From contig NZ_BAAAXV010000001.1 of assembly GCF_039535785.1 (NCBI RefSeq), forward strand, positions 3,100,001 to 3,164,000: a stretch of 64,000 nt of DNA, given 5' to 3'. A model generated the notes under the pieces. That model was not told where the DNA came from, did no database searches, and saw only the letters and a program-made list of their open reading frames with translations. Shown in pieces: positions 53,936 to 63,269 of the stretch. Origin of the DNA: Nonomuraea helvata (GTDB lineage: Bacteria > Actinomycetota > Actinomycetes > Streptosporangiales > Streptosporangiaceae). How positions within the stretch are numbered: the stretch's first letter is position 1; the number at the start of each line of letters is the position of its first letter. A program made the position numbers and the translations under genes.

Positions 53936-54223
53936 TTGGCGACCACGGCGTTCCTGCCGCTGGCGGGACACGCGAGCACGGAGTTCTGGGACATGACGAC
54001 CGGCTGCCTGGGCCGGCCGATCCCGCCGACCAACCCGCAGCGCCCCCTGGACGTCGGCGGCGTCCCGCCGGTGCTGGTGGTCGGCAACACCCACGGCCCC
54101 GCCACTCTCCTGCGCTGGGCCCGCAGCCTGGCATCCCACATCCGAGGCCCCTGTGCGACCGGCCGTATCGACGACTATCTGGTCTCCGGCGCCCTTCCCC
54201 CGGCCGGAACCGTCTGTCGATAG
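53936..54223 (+). pseudogene. Remnant of an S33/TAP-like peptidase C-terminus
   Basis: About 95 codons match the C-terminal TAP-like domain: NPQRPLDVGGVPPVLVVGNTHGPATLLRWARSLASHI and PCATGRIDDYLVSGALPPAGTVC. The acidic residue of the usual HDPAT is Gly (THGPAT). The GDGHTS segment with the catalytic His is deleted between SHIRG and PCATG, and the whole hydrolase core is missing. It is a dead fragment; an intact relative is at 7733-9292. Confidence 0.75.
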
Positions 54224-54237
54224 CCAGGAGGCCTAGG

Positions 54238-54561
54238 TCACTGCTTGACGAGCTTCGTGCATTTCTCGGCGTCGGCCTCGGCCTCCTTGTCGTTCTGGCC
54301 CAGACCCTTGACCTCGTCCACCTTCTTGATTTTGCCGTCCATATAGGACTGCAGGTCGTCCTTGTCGCCGTACTTCATCGCCAGGTCGGCCATGCATTCC
54401 ATGACGTTGGCGGGGAGCCCCTTGAAGTCCTCGTCAGCGCTCAGCTTGGTGACCAGACCGGCCTTGTCGACGCCGCCGCCTCCGCAGGCCGAGGCGGTCA
54501 GGGTCAGGCCGACCGCTGCGACGCCGACGACAACGAAACGGACAAACAGCGAGTAATTCAT
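54238..54561 (-). CDS. Small secreted lipoprotein
   Basis: A 107-aa protein with a signal peptide and lipobox LTASAC, a glycine spacer, then a charged helical domain with two cysteines (VMECMADL and AEKCTKLV) that may form a disulfide. AAGGGAAG precedes the ATG. No family recognised. It stands alone between the peptidase remnant and a DMT transporter. Confidence 0.75.
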   Translation of the reverse strand: MNYSLFVRFVVVGVAAVGLTLTASACGGGGVDKAGLVTKLSADEDFKGLPANVMECMADLAMKYGDKDDLQSYMDGKIKKVDEVKGLGQNDKEAEADAEKCTKLVKQ

Positions 54562-54595
54562 ATTATCTTCCCTTTCAGGGGATCACATTGAACAA

Positions 54596-54619
54596 TGCCC
54601 GGCATTCGAATGCCGGGCA
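54596..54619. terminator. 24-bp perfect palindrome upstream of the lipoprotein gene
   Basis: Two 12-nt arms (tgcccggcattc and its complement) meet without a loop. It could end transcripts of the DMT transporter read from the left-going strand, or be an operator 35 bp before the lipoprotein start. No U-tract. Confidence 0.5.
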
Positions 54620-54770
54620 GCCCGAGAAAAAGGGACGTTACTACGCCGTTCTTCCGTTCCTCTTCCGTTCATTGAGGCAAGCGGTGAATGCTGCGCTCTG
54701 GCCAACGCGGCCACCGCATGATCTTCAGTTCCATCACACTCGAATGATCACAACGGTGGCCGCCCGTCTT

Positions 54771-55715
54771 TCACCCCGACCCCGAGTCCGCGTCGTCCGT
54801 CTGGTTCGTCGCCGGTGCGCGGATGCCGGCCACGCACGCACCCGCCAGGATGAGCGCGCAACCGGCCAGCTGCGGCACGGTAGGCCTCTCTCCCAGCACC
54901 AACGCGCCCAGCGCCACAGATCCGACCGGCGTGAGCAGGAGCAGGATCGCCCCCAGGTAGCTGGGCAGCCGCGGCGACCAGACCGCCACCAGCAGCCATC
55001 CCAGCACCTGCCCGAACAGGGCCACCCCGGCCAGCCATCCCACCGTGGCCCACCCGGGAGCCCATTCGACCCCCTGCCACGCCACCCCCGCCGCCAGCGA
55101 GACGATCGCCGCCCAGACGGTCACCTCCAGATAGGACTGGACCGCCCGCCCCTCATGCCCGCTGCGCCGCAGCAGGAAGAGGAAGCCCGAGTAGCACACG
55201 GCGGCCAGCACCGCGTGAATCGTGCCCCACAGCGGATCGCTGCCTTGGGAGCCGCCGAACAACCCACCCGTCAGCACCACCCCCGCCACGACCACGGGCA
55301 GGATCAGCACGAACCGGCGGGTCACCTTCTCCCGGTCGATCATCAGCGCCAGCCGCGGCACGAGGATGACCTGCACGTTGACCAGCACTGTCGACAGGCC
55401 CGCGCCGACCTCGGCGATCGCCTGGGTCCACAGGAGCATGTCCCCGGCGAACAACGCCCCGGCCACCGCCGCCACGACGTGCTGCCCGCGCGCGGGAACG
55501 CCCTCACGGCGGCGCTCCGCGAGCGCCATCGGCACCAGGAACGGCAGCGCCAGCACGCACCGATAGAACGACGCCGTCCCGGGGGTGGTCCGAGCCAGGT
55601 CGATCAGCACCGACGACGCCGACACGCACAGCGCCCCGATGGCCACGGCCACCGCCGGATACCCGTCCAACCATCCCGTCGAGGACTGCAGAGTCTCCGT
55701 CAGACGAGAAGCCAC
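54771..55715 (-). CDS. DMT-superfamily (EamA) transporter
   Basis: A 314-aa protein with ten membrane helices in two EamA repeats: the first holds RCVLALPFLVPMALAERR, the second ends LLLLTPVGSVALGALVLGERPTVPQLAGCALILAGACVAG. Probable exporter of amino acids or small metabolites; substrate unknown. The C-terminal tail is acidic and hydrophilic. Confidence 0.85.
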   Translation of the reverse strand: MASRLTETLQSSTGWLDGYPAVAVAIGALCVSASSVLIDLARTTPGTASFYRCVLALPFLVPMALAERRREGVPARGQHVVAAVAGALFAGDMLLWTQAIAEVGAGLSTVLVNVQVILVPRLALMIDREKVTRRFVLILPVVVAGVVLTGGLFGGSQGSDPLWGTIHAVLAAVCYSGFLFLLRRSGHEGRAVQSYLEVTVWAAIVSLAAGVAWQGVEWAPGWATVGWLAGVALFGQVLGWLLVAVWSPRLPSYLGAILLLLTPVGSVALGALVLGERPTVPQLAGCALILAGACVAGIRAPATNQTDDADSGSG

Positions 55716-55865
55716 GTCCGCTCACTCCCACTTCGAGATCATGGGTGAGGTGGACGGCTACCCCGCGAGCGGGACGGTACGCGTCACCATGCCCTGGCGC
55801 CGCGGTTCAACAGTTAGGGCCCCTCGCCCGGTCTATAGAGAGACGGACGAGGAAAGGTTTGGACA

Positions 55866-56366
55866 TTGGAGGAAGACTCCCGCTTCGAGAGCTTCGTCGC
55901 GGATCGAGTCGATGCCTTGCTGCGCTACGGCTACGTGCTCAGCGGCAACGCGCATGATGCGGCCGACCTCACCCAGGAAGCGCTGATCCGATTGCATCGT
56001 GCCTGGCCACGCGTACAGCGGAAGGAGAATCCCGAAGCGTACACCCGTACGATCATGGCCAGGCTGCACATGAGCGCCTGGCGGCGGCGTCGGCGGGAGC
56101 ACCTGATCTGGGACCTGCCGGACGGCGACCACTACGACCCGCTGCCCTCCGACGTGGAGCAACGGCTGTGGCGGGCGCTCGACGGGCTGCCGCGCAAGCA
56201 GCGCGCCGTGCTCGTCCTGCGGTACTACGAGGACCTGCCGGACGAGGAGATCGCCAAGGTGCTCGGCATCTCACGCGGAACCGTACGCAGCCACGCCTCT
56301 CTGGGCCTGAGCAGGCTCCGCTCGACTCTTCCTGAATTCGCGGCCGCCGAGGAGGGCCAGTCATGA
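55866..56366 (+). CDS. SigE-family RNA polymerase sigma factor
   Basis: A 166-aa sigma factor of the actinomycete SigE-like type: FESFVADRVDALLRYGYVLSGNAHDAADLTQEALIRLHRAWPRV (region 2) and LPRKQRAVLVLRYYEDLPDEEIAKVLGISRGTVRSHASLGLSRLR (region 4). TTG start after GAGGAAAGG. The stop overlaps the next gene, which probably encodes its regulator. Confidence 0.88.
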   Translation: MEEDSRFESFVADRVDALLRYGYVLSGNAHDAADLTQEALIRLHRAWPRVQRKENPEAYTRTIMARLHMSAWRRRRREHLIWDLPDGDHYDPLPSDVEQRLWRALDGLPRKQRAVLVLRYYEDLPDEEIAKVLGISRGTVRSHASLGLSRLRSTLPEFAAAEEGQS

Positions 56367-57478
56367 CCGACGACCTGGAGACGTACCTGCGCAGCACCCT
56401 CGGACACGCCTCCGATCACGCCCCGCACGCGCCCGCCGGGATCCACGGCCGGATCGTCGCCCGATCGCGGCGACGCCGGTTGCGCCTGCACGCCGTGGTC
56501 GCGGGCGTGGCCGCGGCAGCGATCGTCGTGCCGCTCACCATGATCCAGACCGGCGGTGACGTGAGCACCGGCACGATCGACCGCGAACGGCGTTACGAGC
56601 GGAACCTGGAGAAGCAGCCCCCGATCGGCGAGCGGCTGGTCACCGCCAACGCCTCCGAAGGCAGGCCGATCGAGCTCTGGTTCACCCGGGCGGCAGGCGG
56701 GGACGTTCGCTTCTGCGTGCACACGCTGAGCCGCGCGGGCGGAGGGAGCTCCTTCTGCGGCGATGACCCGGTGACCGGGCCCGCCTCTCTGGAGGGTTCC
56801 ACGGCGTCCTGGCCGCCGCCGGATTCGGTGCTGTACTACGGCACCTCCGGCGACGAAGTGAGCGCGGTCGCGGCCGTGATCGGGCGGGGCGTCAAGCTGG
56901 ATGGGAGGATCCAGCGTCCGGCCGGCGCTCCCCGGTCCATCTGGACGGTGACGGTCCCGTCCACGACCGAGGTGTCCGCCTTCGAGTTCACCGACGCCCG
57001 GGGCAAGGTGCTGACCTCGGTGAAGAACAAGCGCTTCACCGTGCCGGAGGCGACGGCCAAGCCCGTCGGCAAGGAGCTGAGGCTGGGCGGCCTGAGCGCC
57101 AATGTGTACGAGACTCCCGACAAGACGCTGGTCTGGAAGCTGGACGGCAAACCGGTCGGCATGCACCTCGTCCGGGAGAAGGATCTGATGACGGACCTGG
57201 GAGGCGACAAGTACCCGGTCGAGCTGAGAGAGCGGGACCACCGGTGGTTCGGCATCGCCAGTGCCGGGACCGCCGAAGTCCAGCTGGTCTTCGCCGACGG
57301 ACGCACCGTCTCCGCCGCCGCACGCCGTGACCCCTGGGGCATCGGCTTCCGCCTGTTCGCCGGCACCCACGATCGGGACGGCGACATGTACCAGGAGGGA
57401 TTCCAGATCGTCGGCTACGACGTCGCGGGAAAGGAGATCTGGCGCGAGCCGCACCCGTCTCAGAACACCGGCGGCTGA
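56363..57478 (+). CDS. Membrane-anchored protein, probable anti-sigma partner
   Basis: A 371-aa protein with a cytoplasmic N-terminus of about 45 residues, one membrane helix (HAVVAGVAAAAIVVPLTM, residues 43-60) and a large extracytoplasmic domain. This layout and the 4-bp overlap with a SigE-family gene suggest an anti-sigma factor. No zinc motif and no recognised outer domain. Two cysteines (RFCVHT, SFCGDD) may form a disulfide. Confidence 0.65.
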   Translation: MTDDLETYLRSTLGHASDHAPHAPAGIHGRIVARSRRRRLRLHAVVAGVAAAAIVVPLTMIQTGGDVSTGTIDRERRYERNLEKQPPIGERLVTANASEGRPIELWFTRAAGGDVRFCVHTLSRAGGGSSFCGDDPVTGPASLEGSTASWPPPDSVLYYGTSGDEVSAVAAVIGRGVKLDGRIQRPAGAPRSIWTVTVPSTTEVSAFEFTDARGKVLTSVKNKRFTVPEATAKPVGKELRLGGLSANVYETPDKTLVWKLDGKPVGMHLVREKDLMTDLGGDKYPVELRERDHRWFGIASAGTAEVQLVFADGRTVSAAARRDPWGIGFRLFAGTHDRDGDMYQEGFQIVGYDVAGKEIWREPHPSQNTGG

Positions 57479-57494
57479 CGGGCTCCCATCCTCT

Positions 57495-58391
57495 TCAGAA
57501 GCGGTTGTGCAGCGTGCCGAGGTCGGCGACGACCCGGGCGAAGGCCCGGATGAGGTCGTTCTCCATCTCCGTACGCCACACCAGGCCGAAGGCCAGCGGC
57601 GACAGGTCGGTGATGGGAAGCCAGCTGATGTCGGGACGGGCGAAGTAGCGCGGCATGTGCCCGGCCATGAGGTTGACGGTCTCCCCGACGCTGACGAGGT
57701 GGAAGAGCTCGTCGTTGTTCGTCACCAGCGGGCCCCGTTCGATCGTGTGGCCGCGCGAGGTGTGGAAGGGGACGAAGCTCTCCTCCCAGTAACGCGGAAA
57801 GGATCTGGGGAGCCCGGAGTGCCGGAAGTAGGAGATGTCCTCCAATGAGACCGACGGTCGTTCGGCCAGTTCGTGGTCGGCGGCGACGGCCAGCAGCCGA
57901 GGGTCCCGGAACACGGTCGGGCCGACCGTGAGATCGGGCTCCTCGACGGGCAGCCAGGTGAGCAGGATGTCGACCTCGCCGCGCCGCAGCCTGCCGAAGG
58001 GGTCGACGAAGGGGTTGTGGCGGAGCTGCAGGTCGCAGTGCGGGTGGTGGGTGCGGAAGGCCGCCCAGTAGGGACGCAGGTCGTGGCCGTTGGCCGGGAT
58101 CAGGCCGATCCGGAGCTGGGCGGTCTTGCCCTGGGCGGCGATTTTCGCCCGTTGCACGCTGTCGTGCAGCCCTGCGTACAGGGGCCAGAGGTCATTGCGC
58201 AACTGTTCGCCGATCGGCGTCAGGCGTACCGTGCGGCTGGTCCGCTCGAACAGCAGGGCGCCGATCTGGCGTTCCTGCTTCTTGATGGCCTGAGTGACCC
58301 GGGCGGGGGTCAGGCGCAGCCGCTCGGCGGTGCGGCCGAAGTGCAGCTCGTCGGCCAGCGTCAGGAAGATCTCGATCTCGCGGAGCTCCAT
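57495..58391 (-). CDS. LysR-family transcriptional regulator
   Basis: A 298-aa regulator: MELREIEIFLTLADELHFGRTAERLRLTPARVTQAIKKQERQIGALLFERTSRTVRLT at the N-terminus, then an effector-binding domain. It is divergent from the erythromycin-esterase-like gene and may control it. It converges on the sigma/anti-sigma operon with a 16-bp gap. Confidence 0.85.
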   Translation of the reverse strand: MELREIEIFLTLADELHFGRTAERLRLTPARVTQAIKKQERQIGALLFERTSRTVRLTPIGEQLRNDLWPLYAGLHDSVQRAKIAAQGKTAQLRIGLIPANGHDLRPYWAAFRTHHPHCDLQLRHNPFVDPFGRLRRGEVDILLTWLPVEEPDLTVGPTVFRDPRLLAVAADHELAERPSVSLEDISYFRHSGLPRSFPRYWEESFVPFHTSRGHTIERGPLVTNNDELFHLVSVGETVNLMAGHMPRYFARPDISWLPITDLSPLAFGLVWRTEMENDLIRAFARVVADLGTLHNRF

Positions 58392-58477
58392 GACCCTCCC
58401 TCACGTTGCGAGCCTGCTGCCCACGCCGATCCTAGGTGCCGGACAGACCCGGATCATCGTGGCGCACGAGCATACGC

Positions 58478-58503
58478 CTGACACCCCGCGGGGGCGTTGT
58501 CAG
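58478..58503. promoter_or_regulatory. Inverted repeat CTGACA/TGTCAG between LysR and esterase genes
   Basis: Six-bp arms with a 14-bp GC-rich spacer, about 90 bp from each divergent start. It could be a LysR-type site, but it lacks the typical T-N11-A core. Confidence 0.3.
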
Positions 58504-58582
58504 CGGCCTGTCGCCAGGCCGTCAGCGCCTCCCGCGACTCTTTCCTCATCCACAACGTCACTCGTGCAGAGGAACATCGATC

Positions 58583-59947
58583 GTGAACCCCAAGATCTAC
58601 GGCGGCGCTCTGGCGCTCGGCCTGGCCTTGACCGCCGCGACCACCTCCACCGCGGTCGCCGACACCGGCGACGCGGCAGTCGTGGCCGCGCTCAACAGCG
58701 CGGCCAAGCCTCTCGCCTCCACCTCGCCCGCGGCCGGCCTCCGCGACCTGGACGCGTTCGGCGCGATGGTCGCAGGGGCGCAGGTGGTCGGCGTGGGCGA
58801 GGCCACGCACAGCACCGCGGAGTTCTACACCCTCAACCACCGGCTGTTCCGCTCCCTGGTGACCGAGAAGGGCTTCACCACGTTCGCCCGGGAGCTCAGC
58901 TGGAGCACCGGTGTGCGGCTGAACGACTACGTCCTCAACGGCAAGGGCGACCCGCGCGAGATCATGCACGACGAGGTCAAGGGCCCGTACGACCTGTTCG
59001 ACAACCGCGAGTTCCTCGACCTGCTCACGTGGATGCGCTCCTACAACGCCGCCCACGGCAAGAAGGTCCAGTTCATGGGCGCCGACCTGCTCTACCCGGG
59101 CGACGTCCTGTTCGACAAGGTCCTCGCCTACGTCAAGGAGCACCACGCCGATCTGCTGCCGGAGTTCACCAAGCTGTACGAGGGGCTGCGGCCCACCACC
59201 CCGAACGCCGGGGAGTACATGGGCATCGCGCTGTCCCAGCCGCTGGACAAGCGCCAGGACAACGCCCGGCGTGCCACCGAGGCCCTGAAACTGCTCCAGA
59301 AGCAGACCGCCGGGGACACCGGGGAGTACCGGTGGGCCGTGCAGCACGCCAGGGCCCTGTCGCAGACCTTCACCGACTTCGCCTTCGACCAGGCCACCGC
59401 CGAGGGACGCAAGCAGGCGCAGGTCTACCGCGACACCGCGCTGGCCGACAACCTCGTCTGGTGGAACCGGACGACCGGCCACAAGATCCAGATGTCCGGC
59501 CTGAACGCGCACATCAGCTACACGCCGATCGACACCATGTTCGTGCCCGCTCCCATGGGCGGCGTCCTGCGTGAACGCCTCGGCCGCCGCTTCGTCACCG
59601 TCGGCACCAGCTTCGACCAGGGCGGCTACAACTTCCTGATCGACAAGGGTGAGTGCCCGGCCGGGGCCGGCCCGGCCGAGCGGCCCCTGACCTGCAAGGG
59701 CTCCGTGCCGGCCGCCGGCGACGACTACAACGAGTACGTCCTGGACCAGGTCCGCTACAGCGACTTAATCCTCGACACCCGCACCGCGCCCGCGGCGGCC
59801 CGGACCTGGCTCGCGCAGAGCCGCCCCACCCGCCTGATCGGCGGCGGCTTCTGGTCACCCGAGCAGGCGACGAAGGTCGCCATCGGCAAGTCCTTCGACG
59901 TGCTGATCCACCTGCACAAGGTGAAGGCCGCCACGCTCCTGCCGTAG
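58583..59947 (+). CDS. Secreted erythromycin-esterase-family protein
   Basis: A 454-aa protein with a signal peptide (YGGALALGLALTAATTSTAVA) and the Ere-family active-site stretch VVGVGEATHSTAEFYTLNHRLFRSLV (Glu and His of GEATH), then FARELSW and NAHISYTPID. Members hydrolyse macrolide lactones or act on other esters; most are untested. GTG start after GAGGAAC. It could be a resistance or housekeeping enzyme. Confidence 0.82.
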   Translation: MNPKIYGGALALGLALTAATTSTAVADTGDAAVVAALNSAAKPLASTSPAAGLRDLDAFGAMVAGAQVVGVGEATHSTAEFYTLNHRLFRSLVTEKGFTTFARELSWSTGVRLNDYVLNGKGDPREIMHDEVKGPYDLFDNREFLDLLTWMRSYNAAHGKKVQFMGADLLYPGDVLFDKVLAYVKEHHADLLPEFTKLYEGLRPTTPNAGEYMGIALSQPLDKRQDNARRATEALKLLQKQTAGDTGEYRWAVQHARALSQTFTDFAFDQATAEGRKQAQVYRDTALADNLVWWNRTTGHKIQMSGLNAHISYTPIDTMFVPAPMGGVLRERLGRRFVTVGTSFDQGGYNFLIDKGECPAGAGPAERPLTCKGSVPAAGDDYNEYVLDQVRYSDLILDTRTAPAAARTWLAQSRPTRLIGGGFWSPEQATKVAIGKSFDVLIHLHKVKAATLLP

Positions 59948-59975
59948 GCGTCAAGACGGTCATTAGGATGGGCGG

Positions 59976-60632
59976 ATGACCTCACAACCCGCAGCCCCCG
60001 AGCGCCAGCGGGACGCCGACCGCACCAAGGCGGAGATCCTCGAGGTCGCCCAGCAGGAGTTCGCGCGCCACGGCTACGCGGGGGCGCGGGTCGACGAGAT
60101 CGCCGCCCGGATGCGCACCACCAAGCGCATGATCTACTACTACTTCGGCAGCAAGGAACGCCTCTACATCGCGGTCCTCGAGAAGGCCTACGCCGAGGTC
60201 CGCGAGATGGAGCGGACGATCGAGGTGGAGCACCTCGCGCCGGTCGAGGCCATCCGCACCCTGGCCGAGCTCACCTTCGACCACCACGACCTGCACCGCG
60301 ACTTCATCAAGCTGGTCGCCATCGAGAACATCCACCAGGCCGAGCACATCCGCAAGTCCGAGGCCCTCGCCGGCCTCGGCACGCCGGTGCTCGACCTCAT
60401 CTCGCTCATCCTGGACGCGGGGCAGGACTCCGGCGACTTCGTGACCGAGGCCGACGCGATCGACGTGCACATGCTGATCAGCTCGTTCTGCTTCTTCCGG
60501 GTGGCCAACCAGCACACGTTCGGCGCGCTGTTCGGGCGCGACATGGCCGCGCCCGAGCACCGCGACCGGCTCCGCCGGATGGTGGGGGACGCGGTCGTGG
60601 CCTACCTGCGCGGCGCGGGCGCCGCTCGCTGA
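59976..60632 (+). CDS. TetR-family transcriptional regulator
   Basis: A 218-aa regulator: AEILEVAQQEFARHGYAGARVDEIAARMRTTKRMIYYYFGSKERLYIAVLEKAYAEVREME, then a TetR C-terminal domain of the type often beside catabolic or transport genes. It precedes the MHS transporter by 100 bp. That gap contains GAACC-N9-GTTTC, a possible operator at about 60679-60697. Confidence 0.85.
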   Translation: MTSQPAAPERQRDADRTKAEILEVAQQEFARHGYAGARVDEIAARMRTTKRMIYYYFGSKERLYIAVLEKAYAEVREMERTIEVEHLAPVEAIRTLAELTFDHHDLHRDFIKLVAIENIHQAEHIRKSEALAGLGTPVLDLISLILDAGQDSGDFVTEADAIDVHMLISSFCFFRVANQHTFGALFGRDMAAPEHRDRLRRMVGDAVVAYLRGAGAAR

Positions 60633-60732
60633 TCTTCCAAGGGTAAGTGCAGCCGCCGGAAACACTCTTGTAATGTACGAACCAGTGAGTTAGTTTCCTC
60701 GCACTGCGCTTTTCCCTCGTGAGGAGCATATC

Positions 60733-62034
60733 GTGACGGTGCAGGGCAAACCTCGCAAAGCGGCCGTGGCCGCCTGGATCGGCAGCGCGCTGGAGTACTA
60801 CGACTTCTTCATCTACGGCACCGCCGCCGCCCTGGTCTTCAGCAAGATCTTCTTCCCGTCCAGCTCGCCCGCCACGGGAACGCTCCTGGCCCTGGCCACC
60901 TTCGGCGTCGGCTACCTGGCCAGGCCGGTCGGCGCCTTCGTCCTCGGCCACGTGGGCGACAAGTTCGGCCGCAAGAAGGTCCTCGTCGCCACGCTGGTGA
61001 TGATGGGCGCCTCGACGTTCCTGGTGGGCTGCCTGCCCACGTACCACGACATGGGCCTCCTCGCGCCCGTCCTGCTGGTCGTGCTGCGGCTGATGCAGGG
61101 CTTCTCGGTGTCCGGCGAGCAGGCGGGCGCCAACTCCATGACCCTGGAGCACGCCCCCGCGAACCGCCGGGCCTACTACACCAGCTTCACCCTCAACGGC
61201 ACCCAGGCCGGGCAGATCATCGCCACCGCCATCTTCCTGCCGATCGCCGCGCTGCCCGAGGAGCAGCTGCTGAGCTGGGGCTGGCGGGTGCCGTTCTGGC
61301 TGAGCATCGTGGTGGCCGCGGTCGGGCTGGTCATCCGGCGCACGCTGGAGGAGACGCCCGCCTTCGAGCAGGAGGTCGCCACCAACACCGTGGCGCGGAT
61401 GCCGCTGGCGGTGCTCTTCCGCGAGCAGTGGCGCGACGTGCTGCGGGTGGTCGTGGCGGCCGTCATCGCCTCAGTGAGCACGATCTTCACCGTCCACGCC
61501 CTGTCGTACGCCGTCAACACCATGGGGTTGGAACGCGGCCCGATGCTCTGGGTGGGCGTGCTGGCCAACGTCGCCGCACTGATCTCGATCCCGCTCTGGG
61601 GCTCGCTGTCGGACCGGATCGGCCGCAAGCCCGTCTTCGTCGGCGGCTCGCTCGGCTGCGCGGTGCTGATGTTCGCCTACCTCTGGTCGATCTCCATCGG
61701 CAACTACGCGCTGATCTTCATCGTGGGGATCCTGATGTTCGGCGTCGTGCACAGCGCCACCAGCGGCGTCTGGCCGTCCTTCTACGGCGAGATGTTCACC
61801 ACCCGGGTCCGGCTGTCGGGCATGGCGATCGGCACCCAGATCGGCTTCGCCATCGCCGGCTTCGCGCCGACCGTGGCCACGGCGCTGGCGGGCACCGGCC
61901 CGGAGAGCTGGCTCGGCGTCTCGCTCATCACAGCCGCGCTGTGCCTGGTCAACGTGGCGGCCGTGGCGACGGCCCGGGAGACCTACCGGGTCCCGACCGA
62001 GGAACTCGGTCTTGATCGCAGGCTGGCGGTTTGA
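60733..62034 (+). CDS. MFS transporter, metabolite:H+ symporter (MHS) type
   Basis: A 433-aa, 12-helix transporter: AWIGSALEYYDFFIYGTAAALVF at helix 1, GHVGDKFGRKKVLV (motif A) and FSVSGEQAGANSMTLEHAP, typical of the MHS family (shikimate, citrate, proline/betaine carriers). GTG start after GTGAGGAGC. The substrate is unknown. The stop overlaps the start of the metallo-hydrolase gene (TTGA), indicating a shared substrate pathway. Confidence 0.85.
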   Translation: MTVQGKPRKAAVAAWIGSALEYYDFFIYGTAAALVFSKIFFPSSSPATGTLLALATFGVGYLARPVGAFVLGHVGDKFGRKKVLVATLVMMGASTFLVGCLPTYHDMGLLAPVLLVVLRLMQGFSVSGEQAGANSMTLEHAPANRRAYYTSFTLNGTQAGQIIATAIFLPIAALPEEQLLSWGWRVPFWLSIVVAAVGLVIRRTLEETPAFEQEVATNTVARMPLAVLFREQWRDVLRVVVAAVIASVSTIFTVHALSYAVNTMGLERGPMLWVGVLANVAALISIPLWGSLSDRIGRKPVFVGGSLGCAVLMFAYLWSISIGNYALIFIVGILMFGVVHSATSGVWPSFYGEMFTTRVRLSGMAIGTQIGFAIAGFAPTVATALAGTGPESWLGVSLITAALCLVNVAAVATARETYRVPTEELGLDRRLAV

Positions 62035-62807
62035 ACGACTTCCGCGTCTACGCCATCCGCTACGCCGAGCGCGACGCCAGGCGCGGCGAGCACTTCCACG
62101 GCTACGAATCGCGCGGCGAGCGGCCCCATCCGACCTCGTACTATGTCTGGCTCGCGGTCAACGACGAACACACCGTCGTGATCGACACCGGCATCGGCCC
62201 TCAGCGTGCCGCCCTCGTGAAAGGGCTGGACTACCGCCGCTCGCCCGTGGACGCCGTGGCCGCGCTCGGGGTGCCCGCCGACGCGGTCGGGCACGTGGTG
62301 CTGACCCACCTGCACTACGACCACACCGGCACGGCCCACGAGTTCGGCTCCGCCCGGTACGTCGTGCAGCAGGCGGAGCTCGACTACTGGAGCGGCCCGT
62401 GGGCCGAGCGCATCACGCGGGAGCGCTGGCTGCTGAACGACGACGACCTCGCCCATCTGGTCCGGGCACGCAAGGAGGGCCGCGCGTCGGTCGTCGACGG
62501 CGACGCCTTCGTCGTACCGGGACTGAGCGTCCACCTGGTGGGCGGCCACACCGCCGGCATGCAGGTGGTCCGCGTCCGGACCGCGCGCGGCCACGTGGTG
62601 CTGGCCTCGGACGCGAGCCACTTCTACGAGAATATCGAGGACGACCGCCCGTTCCCGATCCTGCACAGCATGCCCGGCATGTACGGCGCCTTCGACCGGA
62701 TCAGGGAGCTGGCCGACGGCCCGGAGCTCGTGGTCGCCGGCCACGATCCGCTGGTCCTGGAGCGGTTCCCGCTGCTGGAGCCCGACGTGGCGGTGATCGG
62801 CCCATGA
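62031..62807 (+). CDS. Metallo-beta-lactamase-fold hydrolase (N-acyl-homoserine-lactonase-like)
   Basis: A 258-aa MBL-fold protein with the two-metal motif THLHYDHTG (HxHxDH, about residues 93-98), later His in GGHTAGMQ, Asp in LASDASHFYEN and His in VAGHDP. This set matches AHL-lactonase-like enzymes, but in actinomycetes such proteins often act on other lactones. TTG start overlapping the transporter stop. It probably opens a lactone taken up by the MHS carrier. Confidence 0.82.
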   Translation: MNDFRVYAIRYAERDARRGEHFHGYESRGERPHPTSYYVWLAVNDEHTVVIDTGIGPQRAALVKGLDYRRSPVDAVAALGVPADAVGHVVLTHLHYDHTGTAHEFGSARYVVQQAELDYWSGPWAERITRERWLLNDDDLAHLVRARKEGRASVVDGDAFVVPGLSVHLVGGHTAGMQVVRVRTARGHVVLASDASHFYENIEDDRPFPILHSMPGMYGAFDRIRELADGPELVVAGHDPLVLERFPLLEPDVAVIGP

Positions 62808-62834
62808 CGTGTCACCGGCCGGGGAAGACATGCG

Positions 62835-63269
62835 CTACGGATTCACGTAATGGTGCAGCAGAGCGGGCTCGCCGGCTGCGTTGATCCACTTGGCGCGGCT
62901 GCTGCCGACCCTGCGCCAGCCGGATCGCTCGTAGAGCGCGATGGCCGCCTTGCCCTCGGAGGAGACCTCCAGCTTCAGCGGCCCGCGCACAGCGGCGCGA
63001 ACGGAGTCGAGCAGGTGAGCGGCCAGACTGCGCCCGCGTGCTGCCGGAGTCACGAACAGGCGGACGATCTCCGCGTCCCGGGTGATGCCCACGTGGCCGA
63101 GCACGGCGCCTGCCTCGGTCGCTATCCAGGCTGACGTCAGATCGGCGGGGGTCAGCCAGCCTCGAGGATCGTCCGGCCAGTCCACGGGATAGCGGTCGGC
63201 GGCATGGACCTGGGCGAGCGCCTCGACGCAGGCGTCCATGTCCTCGGGGGTTCTGAGGCGGACCTTCAT
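62835..63269 (-). CDS. GNAT-family N-acetyltransferase
   Basis: A 144-aa acetyltransferase: MKVRLRTPEDMDACVEALAQVH, acetyl-CoA site VRLFVTPAARGRSLAAHLLDSV (R/QxxGxA-like), and LEVSSEGKAAIALYERSGWRRVG. The start at 63269 overlaps the DUF998 stop by 4 bp. The acceptor is unknown. Confidence 0.85.
   Translation of the reverse strand: MKVRLRTPEDMDACVEALAQVHAADRYPVDWPDDPRGWLTPADLTSAWIATEAGAVLGHVGITRDAEIVRLFVTPAARGRSLAAHLLDSVRAAVRGPLKLEVSSEGKAAIALYERSGWRRVGSSRAKWINAAGEPALLHHYVNP

Noticed and set aside
55741-55865. Small frame MGEVDGYPASGTVRVTMPWR upstream of the SigE-family gene
   Set aside because: It runs out of frame into the sigma gene with no domain or ribosome-binding site; more likely promoter DNA.
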